From Mesorhizobium loti (lineage in GTDB: Bacteria > Pseudomonadota > Alphaproteobacteria > Rhizobiales > Rhizobiaceae), in NCBI RefSeq assembly GCF_003148495.1, contig NZ_QGGH01000023.1:1-64000 (forward strand): 64,000 nucleotides of DNA. The letters are read 5' to 3'. The position numbers and the translations under genes were made by a program. The notes below the pieces were generated by a model. That model did no database searches. It was not told where the DNA came from and saw only the letters and a program-made list of their open reading frames with translations. How positions within the stretch are numbered: the first letter of the stretch is position 1; each line of letters opens with the position of its first letter. This document shows, piece after piece, positions 17,979 through 27,146 of this stretch.

Positions 17979-18656
17979 TTGCGTGACCCGGTCGTCGTCA
18001 CGCTTCGAAACGAGGCTTCGCCTTGGGGCATTTCCGCCGCGGTCGCTCTCCACGCGCTTCTCGCTGCGATGCTGGCCGTGATGCCGTTGCCGAAGCCGCC
18101 GAAACGGCTGGAGGAAGAGCGGGTGTCGGTCGACATCCTGACGCCGCAGCAGTTCGAGGCCTCAACCAGGCCGCCGCCTGCTCCCGTCCCGCCGACAGTG
18201 CCCGAAGTGCGGGCAGCGGTGCCGCCGCCCGCTGCGAGCCCGCCCATACCCCAACCGCCCACCGCGCCGGCCATGATCCGGCCGACCGAAATGCTGTCGG
18301 CCAAGACGCTGGCCGATCCGCGCAGCCGGCAGGCGCGCGCCGATCTCGCCACCTTCGCGTCCGACGAGCGCATGGTGCAGTTGTGCAATCTCGAAGCCAT
18401 GGATCAGATCCGCCGATGGCGCACGGATTATCAGCCGGAGCGGGTGGTGCCTTACGCAACGGCGGAGGAAAAAATCACTGGAACCACGATCGCCGCGAAT
18501 GGTGCGGCTTTCCGCAGTCGCAGAAACTGGTATGGTCTGAAGTTCAGGTGCCAACTGGCTGGGGACGGTGAAAGCGTCGTCGGCTTCGAATTCCTGGTTG
18601 GCGATCTGGTTCCCAGGGAAAAATGGGACGAGCTTGGCCTGCCGGCGGTGCATTGA
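17979..18656 (+). CDS. DUF930 family protein with N-terminal membrane anchor and proline-rich linker
   Basis: About 225 residues from a TTG five bases after rarA; a TTG at 17943 inside rarA is the alternative and no ATG fits. Residues 18-40 (SAAVALHALLAAMLAVMPLP) form one transmembrane helix. A linker rich in Pro and Ala follows, then a globular domain from DPRSRQARADLATFASDERM to FEFLVGDLVPREKWDELGLP, which matches DUF930 as I recall it. The topology (short cytoplasmic end, helix, Pro-rich periplasmic spacer, compact domain) resembles TonB/TolA-like proteins. Three cysteines are unpaired by eye. Function unknown. Confidence 0.75.
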   Translation: MRDPVVVTLRNEASPWGISAAVALHALLAAMLAVMPLPKPPKRLEEERVSVDILTPQQFEASTRPPPAPVPPTVPEVRAAVPPPAASPPIPQPPTAPAMIRPTEMLSAKTLADPRSRQARADLATFASDERMVQLCNLEAMDQIRRWRTDYQPERVVPYATAEEKITGTTIAANGAAFRSRRNWYGLKFRCQLAGDGESVVGFEFLVGDLVPREKWDELGLPAVH

Positions 18657-18689
18657 CCTGATACCGGCAGGCTTCATCAGGCAGCCAGC

Positions 18690-18709
18690 CGGCCGCGATA
18701 CCGCGGCCG
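18690..18709 (+). other. GC-rich hairpin downstream of the DUF930 gene
   Basis: CGGCCGCG and CGCGGCCG are exact 8-base arms around ATAC, followed by TTGTGTGG. It is a possible weak terminator for rarA-DUF930. The tract is poor in U, so termination is not certain. Confidence 0.5.
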
Positions 18710-18816
18710 TTGTGTGGTGACCCAAAAAACCTTATCAAGGCGCACGGCCGGGCGGTGGTCGTTGCCGTGATTTGGGCACCTCATTCGCAACAGGATCGCG
18801 CTTCGCGCGTGGAAAA

Positions 18817-19647
18817 ATGACAAAAAACCTTCGCAAATCCCTTCGCAAATTCGCCATTGCCATCCCGCTTCTTGCCCTTGGCTTCTATTTCATCCCCATC
18901 CTGACGACGATCTTCATCGTTTGCGGCCTGATCGACGTGCTGCGCAACGACAGGAAGGATTTGTCACTGTTCAGCGGTTATTTCCTAGGCAACGGCCTGT
19001 TCACCTGGCTGCTTTCGCCTTTCAATCTGCTGGTCGACTTGCTGTGCTACAGAAATCCTGGCGTCTGGAAGCTGGAGCAGTTTCCCGCCGACTATCAGCG
19101 CGAGGTCAATGAGGTCCTGGACATCTTCAAGGCGCGCAAGGACGAGATCATCGCCGACATCGACGCCAATTTCGGCACCGGCCGGCGCGGCATGTATGTC
19201 TACCAGTGGTACGGTAAGCACAAGATCGACAACGTTGCCGAGTTCAACAAGGATTTCAAATACATCAAGACCATCGCCGTTTCCGTGTTCAGCAAGCGCG
19301 AATCAACGTCCTGGCACTTCGGCCCGCTGCGGCTGAGCCTGCGCATTCTCTACAATCTGATCCCGGTGAAATCGGAGATTTTCGTCGAGTGCGGCAACGT
19401 CAAGAACTACTGGTACGACAATCCGCTGTTCATCTTCGACGACACGCTGCTGCATCGCTCGGTCAACGAGTATGACGGCCGTCGTTACTGCGTGTTCATG
19501 GACATCATCCGTCCGTCCCCGGTTCCGGGGCTGATCGCGGGCATGCTCGCAATCGTCTCGGTAAGCGTCGAGCGCATCAATTCCATGTTCTACAAGAACT
19601 GGAAGATGATCGGTTCGACCAAGCCGAAGAAAGCCGGGACGACCTGA
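18817..19647 (+). CDS. Membrane-anchored AspH/LpxO-type Fe(II)/2-oxoglutarate dioxygenase
   Basis: The product has 276 residues from the ATG at 18817 (an upstream in-frame GTG-type extension adds 15 polar residues). Two hydrophobic segments (about 12-42 and 52-78) anchor it, as in LpxO. The catalytic core has His167 in WHFGPLR and His213 in FIFDDTLLHRSV. The 46-residue spacing equals that of the iron ligands of human AspH (His679, His725). Arg223, Ser156 and Arg176 also fall at the spacing of AspH Arg735, Ser668 and Arg688, but Leu178 replaces His690. By analogy it may hydroxylate lipid A or another envelope substrate at the inner membrane. The substrate is not shown by sequence. It stands alone and rightward, with 160-170 bp gaps on both sides. 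Confidence 0.75.
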   Translation: MTKNLRKSLRKFAIAIPLLALGFYFIPILTTIFIVCGLIDVLRNDRKDLSLFSGYFLGNGLFTWLLSPFNLLVDLLCYRNPGVWKLEQFPADYQREVNEVLDIFKARKDEIIADIDANFGTGRRGMYVYQWYGKHKIDNVAEFNKDFKYIKTIAVSVFSKRESTSWHFGPLRLSLRILYNLIPVKSEIFVECGNVKNYWYDNPLFIFDDTLLHRSVNEYDGRRYCVFMDIIRPSPVPGLIAGMLAIVSVSVERINSMFYKNWKMIGSTKPKKAGTT

Positions 19648-19816
19648 GCTTTAAACTCAGAGCAGTCGGTTCTGCCGGCAGCATTTGGGTGCTCTGAATG
19701 TATGAGACTTGGCCATCCTTGTCGGCCGCTCATGCGCCGGAACGGCTCCTGGCTGCATAAACGGTGTCTTGGGTTGGCTTTGACAGTCCTACTTCTTCTC
19801 CTTCTGGCGGCCGCAA

Positions 19817-21475
19817 GTGACGAAGAATAAATCTCTCGGATTTTGGACAGGAACGTATCTATGCACCGTCTTGCTGGGAGTTGCTCTTGCAGTCATTTAC
19901 GTAAGCCTTGAAGAGCCTGTCTATTATTGGGACTTCGCTGCCTATTTCGACACGTTCAATCGGCAAGGCACGCTCTTGGTCCAGAGTCCTCTCGAGTGGC
20001 TCAGCCACTTGAGGGCCTCAATCGCAACGGATGACTACAGTGCGGCAATCCTGGTGCCGCTGATGCCGTTTCACATCGTCTTTGGCGATTCGAGGTTTTC
20101 ATACATCGCCGGAATAGTCGCTATTTACCTGGTCCCGACCGCCCTTTTCATCGGCAGAATGAGCTATCTGGAGGCGGCGACCGAGACATCTTCATCCCGA
20201 AGCTGGCTCGCGGTATGGATTGCGGCCTTTCTCTACACGCCGTTCTGGGCGGCGACGCTTCGTGGATTGCCTGATGTTGCCGGCTGCCTCGCGCTCTCCG
20301 CGGCAACCTATTTTCTTTGGAAATCGAGGTTCCTGACCCATGAACCGGTGATCAGCGGAGTACGCGTCGGCATATGTCTGTGGTTGGCGTTCGTGCTGCG
20401 CCGCTGGTATGCCTATCCTGTCGTCGGGGTCGGAATTTCCGCAGCCTTGTTCTGTCTTCTGCAGGTCGCAAAAGACCGGGACTTTCCGGCACTCCGGAAT
20501 GCCGCCGTCGGAGGTTTGTGTGCGGTTCTCGTTGTCGTCGGAGCCGCATTGACCTTCCAGCAACCCTTGATCCTCAAGATCCTGGGAACCAGCTATGGCG
20601 ACCTTTACAGCGGATACAAGACGAGCTTCGTTTCGCAGGTTGACCAGATAGGATCCCGGCTCAGCTATGTGAACTGGCTGTTGATCGTAGTTGGCCTTTA
20701 CATCTCCGTCATACGCCGAAACAGATTTTCCCTGTTCTGTGCCGTTGCCTCGGCTCTCACCTTTTTCCTCTTCACCCGGATGCAGGATCCGGACCGTCAT
20801 CATTCAATGCCGATGTTTCTTTGGCTCTTTCCTGCCTATGCCCAGGCAATCGTTGCGATCGTTTCGATGCCGGCGCTGAGATCGCGATGGTCGACTGCCG
20901 CGATATCGGTAGCCACTGGACTTGCTTTTTTTGGCACCTTTTTTCCGCTTGGCCGCCAGATGCTATCGCCGATCAGCGACGTCTTTGCCAGGGAAGCCAC
21001 GCTCCCTCTTCACCTCGACAATCTCTCTGAATACAGACGCCTCATCGATGATCTTGTTGGAAGAATGCGACCCGAGGACCGTTTTTCGGTATTTGCCTCC
21101 GGCTCGATCATGAGCGACTCGTTGTTGTATGAAATGGATAAAGATCTTTACCCCCGTATCGAGTGGACCTGTCAGGTCGATAGTCGCGATCAATTCAGGC
21201 CGGGAGTGCTGAAATCCAGATATATCGTCGTAACCGACCCGCCCGTCACCCATTTGCAGTCGGGCGCGCAGCTCTGTGTCACGATACCGGACCAATATAT
21301 TGTCGAAGGCAAAGGCATCGGCGCAGCCTATAGGCGCGTCGCGGCTTATCAGTTGTCCGGCGACGTCATGGGCTACCTCTATGAACAGGTGCGCCCGGTC
21401 AGCAAAACGGAAATAGATGCCCTCTACGCCGACCTCAGGAAGAAGTACCCAGGCTGGACAACACCTGAGTGGTGA
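19817..21475 (+). CDS. Polytopic membrane protein, possible GT-C type glycosyltransferase
   Basis: The 552-residue product starts at a GTG with a poor ribosome binding site. It has about ten to twelve hydrophobic segments through residue 400, then a soluble 150-residue end. The first loop after helix 1 carries VYYWDFAAYFD, an acidic motif placed like the catalytic Asp/Glu of GT-C enzymes that use polyprenyl-phosphate sugars. RRWYAYPVVG and RMQDPDRHHSMPMF follow in later loops. No close family is recognised. Stretches are A+T-richer than the neighbours (about 43% G+C at 21121-21180 by count), which with the weak start suggests horizontal gain. It could instead be an O-antigen ligase or polymerase. 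Confidence 0.6.
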   Translation: MTKNKSLGFWTGTYLCTVLLGVALAVIYVSLEEPVYYWDFAAYFDTFNRQGTLLVQSPLEWLSHLRASIATDDYSAAILVPLMPFHIVFGDSRFSYIAGIVAIYLVPTALFIGRMSYLEAATETSSSRSWLAVWIAAFLYTPFWAATLRGLPDVAGCLALSAATYFLWKSRFLTHEPVISGVRVGICLWLAFVLRRWYAYPVVGVGISAALFCLLQVAKDRDFPALRNAAVGGLCAVLVVVGAALTFQQPLILKILGTSYGDLYSGYKTSFVSQVDQIGSRLSYVNWLLIVVGLYISVIRRNRFSLFCAVASALTFFLFTRMQDPDRHHSMPMFLWLFPAYAQAIVAIVSMPALRSRWSTAAISVATGLAFFGTFFPLGRQMLSPISDVFAREATLPLHLDNLSEYRRLIDDLVGRMRPEDRFSVFASGSIMSDSLLYEMDKDLYPRIEWTCQVDSRDQFRPGVLKSRYIVVTDPPVTHLQSGAQLCVTIPDQYIVEGKGIGAAYRRVAAYQLSGDVMGYLYEQVRPVSKTEIDALYADLRKKYPGWTTPEW

Positions 21476-21642
21476 TGACAGCGTTTGGGCAGGGCTCCAA
21501 GTCACTCTTCGCGGCTGTTATTACACCATCGTCTTATAGCGCCGGCGAGCCTCGTTCCTCTACAACTTGATGCAGCGGATATATCAGGGAGGATATAACG
21601 CTGCTGTTGAGTTGGAAGCGACAGTCGCCTTGGGAGGATAAG

Positions 21643-22614
21643 GTGAACGGACGGCAGCCGACGGGTCATCATTCGGATTTTATCCAGGCCTCAATCGCCA
21701 GCAACGATGCGGCGCGCTCGGCGTTGGTTGCTTCTTGGCGGCGTTCGCTCACATTGCACGGTCTCGATCCAGCCGAGCGACAGGCGCCACGACGCTTGAC
21801 CGAAGGCGAACTGAGGCAAGCCAGGCAGCGTATGGAACCGTTGCGCCGTGCCGCCGATGCCAGCCTTGACCGGCTATACATGGCTGTCGGCGGGGTTGGT
21901 TGCTGCGTGCTACTTGCCGACAGTGAAGGCATCCCGGTCGACCGCCGCGGCGCTGTTGCCGACGACGACACGTTCGACGAGTGGGGCCTGTGGACGGGCA
22001 CCGTCTGGAGTGAGGACTCCGAAGGCACCAACGGCATCGGCACATGCCTTGCCGATCAGCGCGCCCTCACCATTCATCGCGACCAGCATTTCTTCGCGCG
22101 CAACACACTGCTCAGTTGCACCACCGCGCCGATCTTCGATCATGAAGGCAATCTGGCGGCGGCACTCGATGTCTCGTCATGCCGGTCGGACCTGACCGAA
22201 GGCTTTGTCAACCTGATCGCCATTGCGGTTGGCGATGCCGCGCGCCGCATCGAGGCCGAGAATTTCCGCCTGGCGTTTTCCAATGCACGCATCTTGCTGG
22301 CGCCGGTCGCCGAGCGCAGTGCCGGTGCGCTGATTGCTGTCGATGCCGACGATCTGGTGGTGGGCGCGACGCGCTCGGCGCGCCTGGCTCTCGGCATCAC
22401 CCAACAGACCTTGGTCAAGGGGTTGCCGGCCGCCGACATCCTTGGCGGCTCGGCCGGGGCCGCGGAAGACCTGGGCGAAGCAGAGCGCGGCGTGGTGCAG
22501 CGCGCCATCGCGCGCGCCGAAGGCAATGTTTCGGCCGCCGCCAACAATCTTGGAATTTCACGCGCCACCTTGCATCGCAAGCTCGCCCGCTTCGGCATCC
22601 GCCGCCCGCACTGA
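21643..22614 (+). CDS. AcoR-like GAF/Fis-HTH transcriptional regulator lacking the AAA+ domain
   Basis: The GTG at 21643 has GGGAGG five bases upstream, so it is chosen over a TTG at 21607; the product is 323 residues. The N-terminus (HSDFIQASIASNDAARSALV, then SWRRSLTLHGLDP) and the GAF-like sensor (SEGTNGIGTCLADQRALTIH, CTTAPIFDHEGNLAAALDVS) match AcoR/AcxR-type activators of alcohol and acetoin catabolism. The C-terminus (VVQRAIARAEGNVSAAANNL, GISRATLHRKLARFGIRR) is a Fis-type helix-turn-helix. The central AAA+ module with Walker motifs and the sigma-54 GAFTGA loop is absent. It probably controls the aldehyde dehydrogenase 142 bp downstream through the inverted repeat at 22632, without sigma-54. 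Confidence 0.85.
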   Translation: MNGRQPTGHHSDFIQASIASNDAARSALVASWRRSLTLHGLDPAERQAPRRLTEGELRQARQRMEPLRRAADASLDRLYMAVGGVGCCVLLADSEGIPVDRRGAVADDDTFDEWGLWTGTVWSEDSEGTNGIGTCLADQRALTIHRDQHFFARNTLLSCTTAPIFDHEGNLAAALDVSSCRSDLTEGFVNLIAIAVGDAARRIEAENFRLAFSNARILLAPVAERSAGALIAVDADDLVVGATRSARLALGITQQTLVKGLPAADILGGSAGAAEDLGEAERGVVQRAIARAEGNVSAAANNLGISRATLHRKLARFGIRRPH

Positions 22615-22631
22615 GCTTTGAGGGGCAGAGC

Positions 22632-22649
22632 TGTCGCATATCTGCGACA
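22632..22649 (+). promoter_or_regulatory. Perfect inverted repeat, likely operator for the AcoR-like regulator
   Basis: TGTCGCA, four bases, TGCGACA: exact 7-base arms, 108 bp before the aldehyde dehydrogenase start codon. TGTC/GACA dyads are typical targets of Fis-type helix-turn-helix domains of AcoR relatives, by recollection. No GG-N10-GC sigma-54 promoter is found between it and the gene. A second dyad, GTGAC-AC-GTCAC, lies at 22713-22724. Confidence 0.6.
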
Positions 22650-22756
22650 CTCGGCACCGGTCGAATGCTGGGCATGGGCTGACAAGTCCGAGCCCATCCG
22701 CAACTCTTCCCAGTGACACGTCACATCCCGTGGCGCTGCATATTGGGAGGAAGACA

Positions 22757-24274
<1,518 letters not shown>

Positions 24275-24291
24275 TCGCCTCCCGAAGCGGC

Positions 24292-24318
24292 GCATGATCC
24301 TTTTCCGAACGATCATGC
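24292..24318 (+). repeat. GCATGATC palindrome after the aldehyde dehydrogenase gene
   Basis: GCATGATC and GATCATGC are exact 8-base arms around CTTTTCCGAAC. The arms equal the outer arm of the rplR-rpsE palindrome. It lies in the 122 bp between the aldehyde dehydrogenase and DUF779 genes and could uncouple their expression. Confidence 0.65.
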
Positions 24319-24396
24319 ACGATCTGTGCAAGAGGCGCGGCTGACCGGCCGCGCCTCGGTGTCTTCTTGAAGAAGGCGCTCCTGATGGAGGACGGC

Positions 24397-24768
24397 ATGC
24401 TCGACAAGGTTTCCCTGGGAAAAGTCTCAGTCACGCCGGCAGCCAGAACCTTTCTAGCTGAAATCATCGCTGACCATGGTCCGGTGTTGTTTCACCAGTC
24501 GGGCGGTTGTTGTGATGGCTCCTCGCCCATGTGCTATCCCCAGGGGGATTTCATCGTCGGTGACAATGATGTGCTGCTCGGCGAGATCGACAAGACGCCG
24601 GTCTATATCAGCGCTTCACAATATGAGGTGTGGAAGCACACCGATCTCATCATCGACGTCGTGCCGGGCAGGGGTGGCATGTTCTCGCTCGACAATGGGC
24701 GCGAGCGGCGGTTCCTGACGCGTTCAACTGTTTGCGCGGTGCCTGCGCCTACGCAAACAGGGGATTGA
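24397..24768 (+). CDS. DUF779 family protein
   Basis: The ATG at 24397 has GGAGG at 24387-24391, giving 123 residues. Earlier in-frame starts at 24367 and 24385 lack a site. Conserved features are VLFHQSGGCCDGSSPMCYPQ, with three cysteines, and SASQYEVWKHTDLIIDVVPG. DUF779 genes regularly sit beside ExaC-type aldehyde dehydrogenases. The cysteine cluster suggests metal or redox binding, but the role is unknown. Confidence 0.9.
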   Translation: MLDKVSLGKVSVTPAARTFLAEIIADHGPVLFHQSGGCCDGSSPMCYPQGDFIVGDNDVLLGEIDKTPVYISASQYEVWKHTDLIIDVVPGRGGMFSLDNGRERRFLTRSTVCAVPAPTQTGD

Positions 24769-24799
24769 CCTCGCCGTCCCGTCAGGGGCAGTAACGGTC

Positions 24800-25174
24800 A
24801 TGTTCAATCTGCTTCTCGTTGTGGTCGGTGGCGGCATCGGCGCCGGTATTCGTCATCTCACCAGCATGGGCGCGCTGCGCCTTGTCGGCCCCAACTATCC
24901 CTGGGGCACGATGGCCATCAACATCGCCGGCTCGTTCGCCATGGGCCTGTTCATCGCCATCTTGGCGCGCCGCGGCGGATCGAACGAGCTCAGGCTGTTC
25001 ATTGCCACCGGCATCCTCGGCGGCTTCACCACTTTTTCCGCGTTCTCGCTCGATTTCGCGACGCTTTGGGAGCGGGGAGCCACGTTGCCGGCGTTCGGAT
25101 ATGCCCTTGCCAGTGTCATTGGCGCCATTATCGCCCTGTTTCTGGGACTTTGGCTCGCAAGAACCGTTTCATAA
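24800..25174 (+). CDS. crcB: Fluoride ion channel CrcB/Fluc
   Basis: The 124-residue protein has four transmembrane segments and the Fluc signatures GGGIGAGIRHLTS, WGTMAINIAGSFAMGLF and GGFTTFSAFSLDF. It exports fluoride as a dual-topology dimer. Only 31 bp separate it from DUF779, with no room for a fluoride riboswitch. It is followed by the pseudouridine synthase gene, a pairing seen in other rhizobia. Confidence 0.95.
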   Translation: MFNLLLVVVGGGIGAGIRHLTSMGALRLVGPNYPWGTMAINIAGSFAMGLFIAILARRGGSNELRLFIATGILGGFTTFSAFSLDFATLWERGATLPAFGYALASVIGAIIALFLGLWLARTVS

Positions 25175-25234
25175 TGCTATTGCCGCGCCGAGAGTAGGCC
25201 GAGCCCTGCTTGGGAAACGGATAAGCGAAAAGAT

Positions 25235-26215
25235 ATGGCAGGCGTTGAACAGATTACGGTGGAGGCCGGCGAGGCGGGCATGCGGCTCGATCGCTGGTTC
25301 AAGACCCACTTCCCGGGCCTTGGTTTTGGCCACCTGCAAAAGCTGCTGCGCTCCGGCCAGATCCGCGTCGACGGCGGCCGCGTCAAGGCCGACACCCGTG
25401 TCGAGCCCGGCCAGATGGTGCGCGTGCCGCCGCTTGAGGTGGACAAGAAGGGCGAGAGCGCGCTGACCGGTCACTCGATCCGCAACCAGGGCGATGCCGA
25501 TGTTCTCGCCAAGATGCTGATCCATGAAGATCCCAAGGTCTTTGTCTTCAACAAGCCGGCGGGCCTTGCCGTGCAAGGCGGCTCGGGCGTCACCCGCAAT
25601 GTCGACGACATGCTGGAGGCCTGGCGCAACCAGAAGGGCGAGAAGCCGCGGCTCGTGCACCGGCTCGATCGCGACACCTCGGGCGTGCTGGTCGTCGCCC
25701 GCACCCGGCTTGCCGCCATGAAGCTCTCGGAAGCGTTTCGCGCCCGCGAGACCAAGAAGACCTATTGGGCACTGGTCAAGGGCGTGCCGCCCAAGCGCGA
25801 GGACAAGATCTCGACCTGGCTGATCAAGGAGCCGACGCCGGACGGTGACCGTGTCCGTGTCGCCGCGCATGGCGAAAAGGGCGCCGACCACGCCGTCTCC
25901 TATTACCGCATCATCGAACAGGCGGCGCAGACGATGACCTGGCTGGAAATGGAGCCCTACACGGGCCGCACCCACCAGCTTCGTGTCCATGCCGCTTACA
26001 TCGGCTGCCCGATCCTGGGCGATCCGAAATATTTCGAGGCCGACACCAACTGGGATTTTCCCGGCGGTATTCAAAACCGCCTGCATCTGCACGCCCGCCG
26101 CATCATCATTCCGCATCCGGACAAGGGTGTCATCGATGTCACCGCGCCAATGCCGCCGCATATGCGCCAGAGCTGGAACCTGATCGGCTTCGACGACGCC
26201 AGCGCGGAGGACTGA
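25235..26215 (+). CDS. Ribosomal large-subunit pseudouridine synthase, RluC/RluD family
   Basis: The 326-residue product starts MAGVEQITVEAGEAGMRLDR with an N-terminal S4 domain (LQKLLRSGQIRVDGGRVKAD). The catalytic motif RLVHRLDRDTSGVLVVART holds the essential aspartate, followed by YTGRTHQLRVHAAYIGCPIL. It isomerises specific uridines in 23S rRNA. Rhizobial annotations usually name it RluC, but the target sites cannot be told from sequence. It is two bases before the EamA gene and probably co-transcribed. Confidence 0.92.
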   Translation: MAGVEQITVEAGEAGMRLDRWFKTHFPGLGFGHLQKLLRSGQIRVDGGRVKADTRVEPGQMVRVPPLEVDKKGESALTGHSIRNQGDADVLAKMLIHEDPKVFVFNKPAGLAVQGGSGVTRNVDDMLEAWRNQKGEKPRLVHRLDRDTSGVLVVARTRLAAMKLSEAFRARETKKTYWALVKGVPPKREDKISTWLIKEPTPDGDRVRVAAHGEKGADHAVSYYRIIEQAAQTMTWLEMEPYTGRTHQLRVHAAYIGCPILGDPKYFEADTNWDFPGGIQNRLHLHARRIIIPHPDKGVIDVTAPMPPHMRQSWNLIGFDDASAED

Positions 26216-26217
26216 TC

Positions 26218-27135
26218 TTGAGCGGCGCCACCGACACGCTCGACCGGCGCGACACGGTCGACCTGGCCGCCGCCGCCATCATGGTCGGTCTGACATTTTC
26301 CTGGGGGCTGAACTACGTCGCCGCCAAGGTCTCCTACGCCGGCTACGACCCCGTCTTCCTGTCGATTGCGCGCTCGATCATCGGCGGTCTTTGCGTCTTC
26401 GCCTGGTGCCGGTGGCGCGGCATAGCGCTTTTCACGCATGATGGGACATTGCTCGCCGGCATCACAGTGGGCGTGCTTTTCGGCATCGAGTTCCTTTGCC
26501 TTTATGTTGGTCTGGAGCACACCACCGTTGCCCGCAACACGCTGCTGGTCAACACAATGCCGTTCTGGATGCTGCTCGGCGGCCATTTCCTGCTCGGCGA
26601 ACAGATCACCCTGCGCAAGTTCCTTGGCCTGCTGCTGGCGTTTGCCGGCCTTGCCGCGGTTTTTTCCGACAAGCTTGGCGGTAGCGGAGACATGTTGTTC
26701 GGCGATCTCCTGAGTCTTGGCTCCGGATTTTTCTGGGCCTTGACCAACATTCTCATCAAGCGTTCGAAGCTGGTGGAGGCGAGTGCTGAAAAGCTTCTGC
26801 TCTATCAGCTCGCCGGTGCTGCAATCGTCGGCATATTGGTGCTGCCTCTCGCCGGTCCGCCTGTTCGCGACCCGACCGTGCTGCCGACTTTGGCTCTGCT
26901 TTTCCAGGCGGTCTACATCGTCGCCTTTACCTATGTGCTGTGGTTCTGGCTGCTGCGGCGCTATCCGGCGTCAGGCCTGTCCAGTTTCACCTTCCTGTCG
27001 CCGGTTTTCGGCGTTTTGTGCGGCGCCATGTTCTTGAATGAGCCGCTGACCATGCGCATTTTTCTGGCACTTGGCCTCATTGCCGCCGGCCTGATCATCG
27101 TCAACCGGCCGGTGCGCAAGCTGACGCCGGTGTGA
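26218..27135 (+). CDS. EamA-type (DMT superfamily) membrane transporter
   Basis: The 305-residue product starts at a TTG with GGAGG seven bases upstream, inside the end of the pseudouridine synthase gene. Ten transmembrane helices fall into two EamA repeats: TFSWGLNYVAAKVSYAGYDP with RNTLLVNTMPFWMLLGGHFL, and FWALTNILIKRSKLVEASAE with YPASGLSSFTFLSPVFGVLC. Such proteins export metabolites or amino acids; the substrate is unknown. It sits within a rluC-ATP12 run. Confidence 0.88.
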   Translation: MSGATDTLDRRDTVDLAAAAIMVGLTFSWGLNYVAAKVSYAGYDPVFLSIARSIIGGLCVFAWCRWRGIALFTHDGTLLAGITVGVLFGIEFLCLYVGLEHTTVARNTLLVNTMPFWMLLGGHFLLGEQITLRKFLGLLLAFAGLAAVFSDKLGGSGDMLFGDLLSLGSGFFWALTNILIKRSKLVEASAEKLLLYQLAGAAIVGILVLPLAGPPVRDPTVLPTLALLFQAVYIVAFTYVLWFWLLRRYPASGLSSFTFLSPVFGVLCGAMFLNEPLTMRIFLALGLIAAGLIIVNRPVRKLTPV

Positions 27136-27146
27136 GAGAGACTTCT

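Noticed and set aside
24769..24799. Fluoride riboswitch before crcB
   Set aside because: Only 31 bases separate DUF779 and crcB, too short for the aptamer, and its conserved pieces are not seen.
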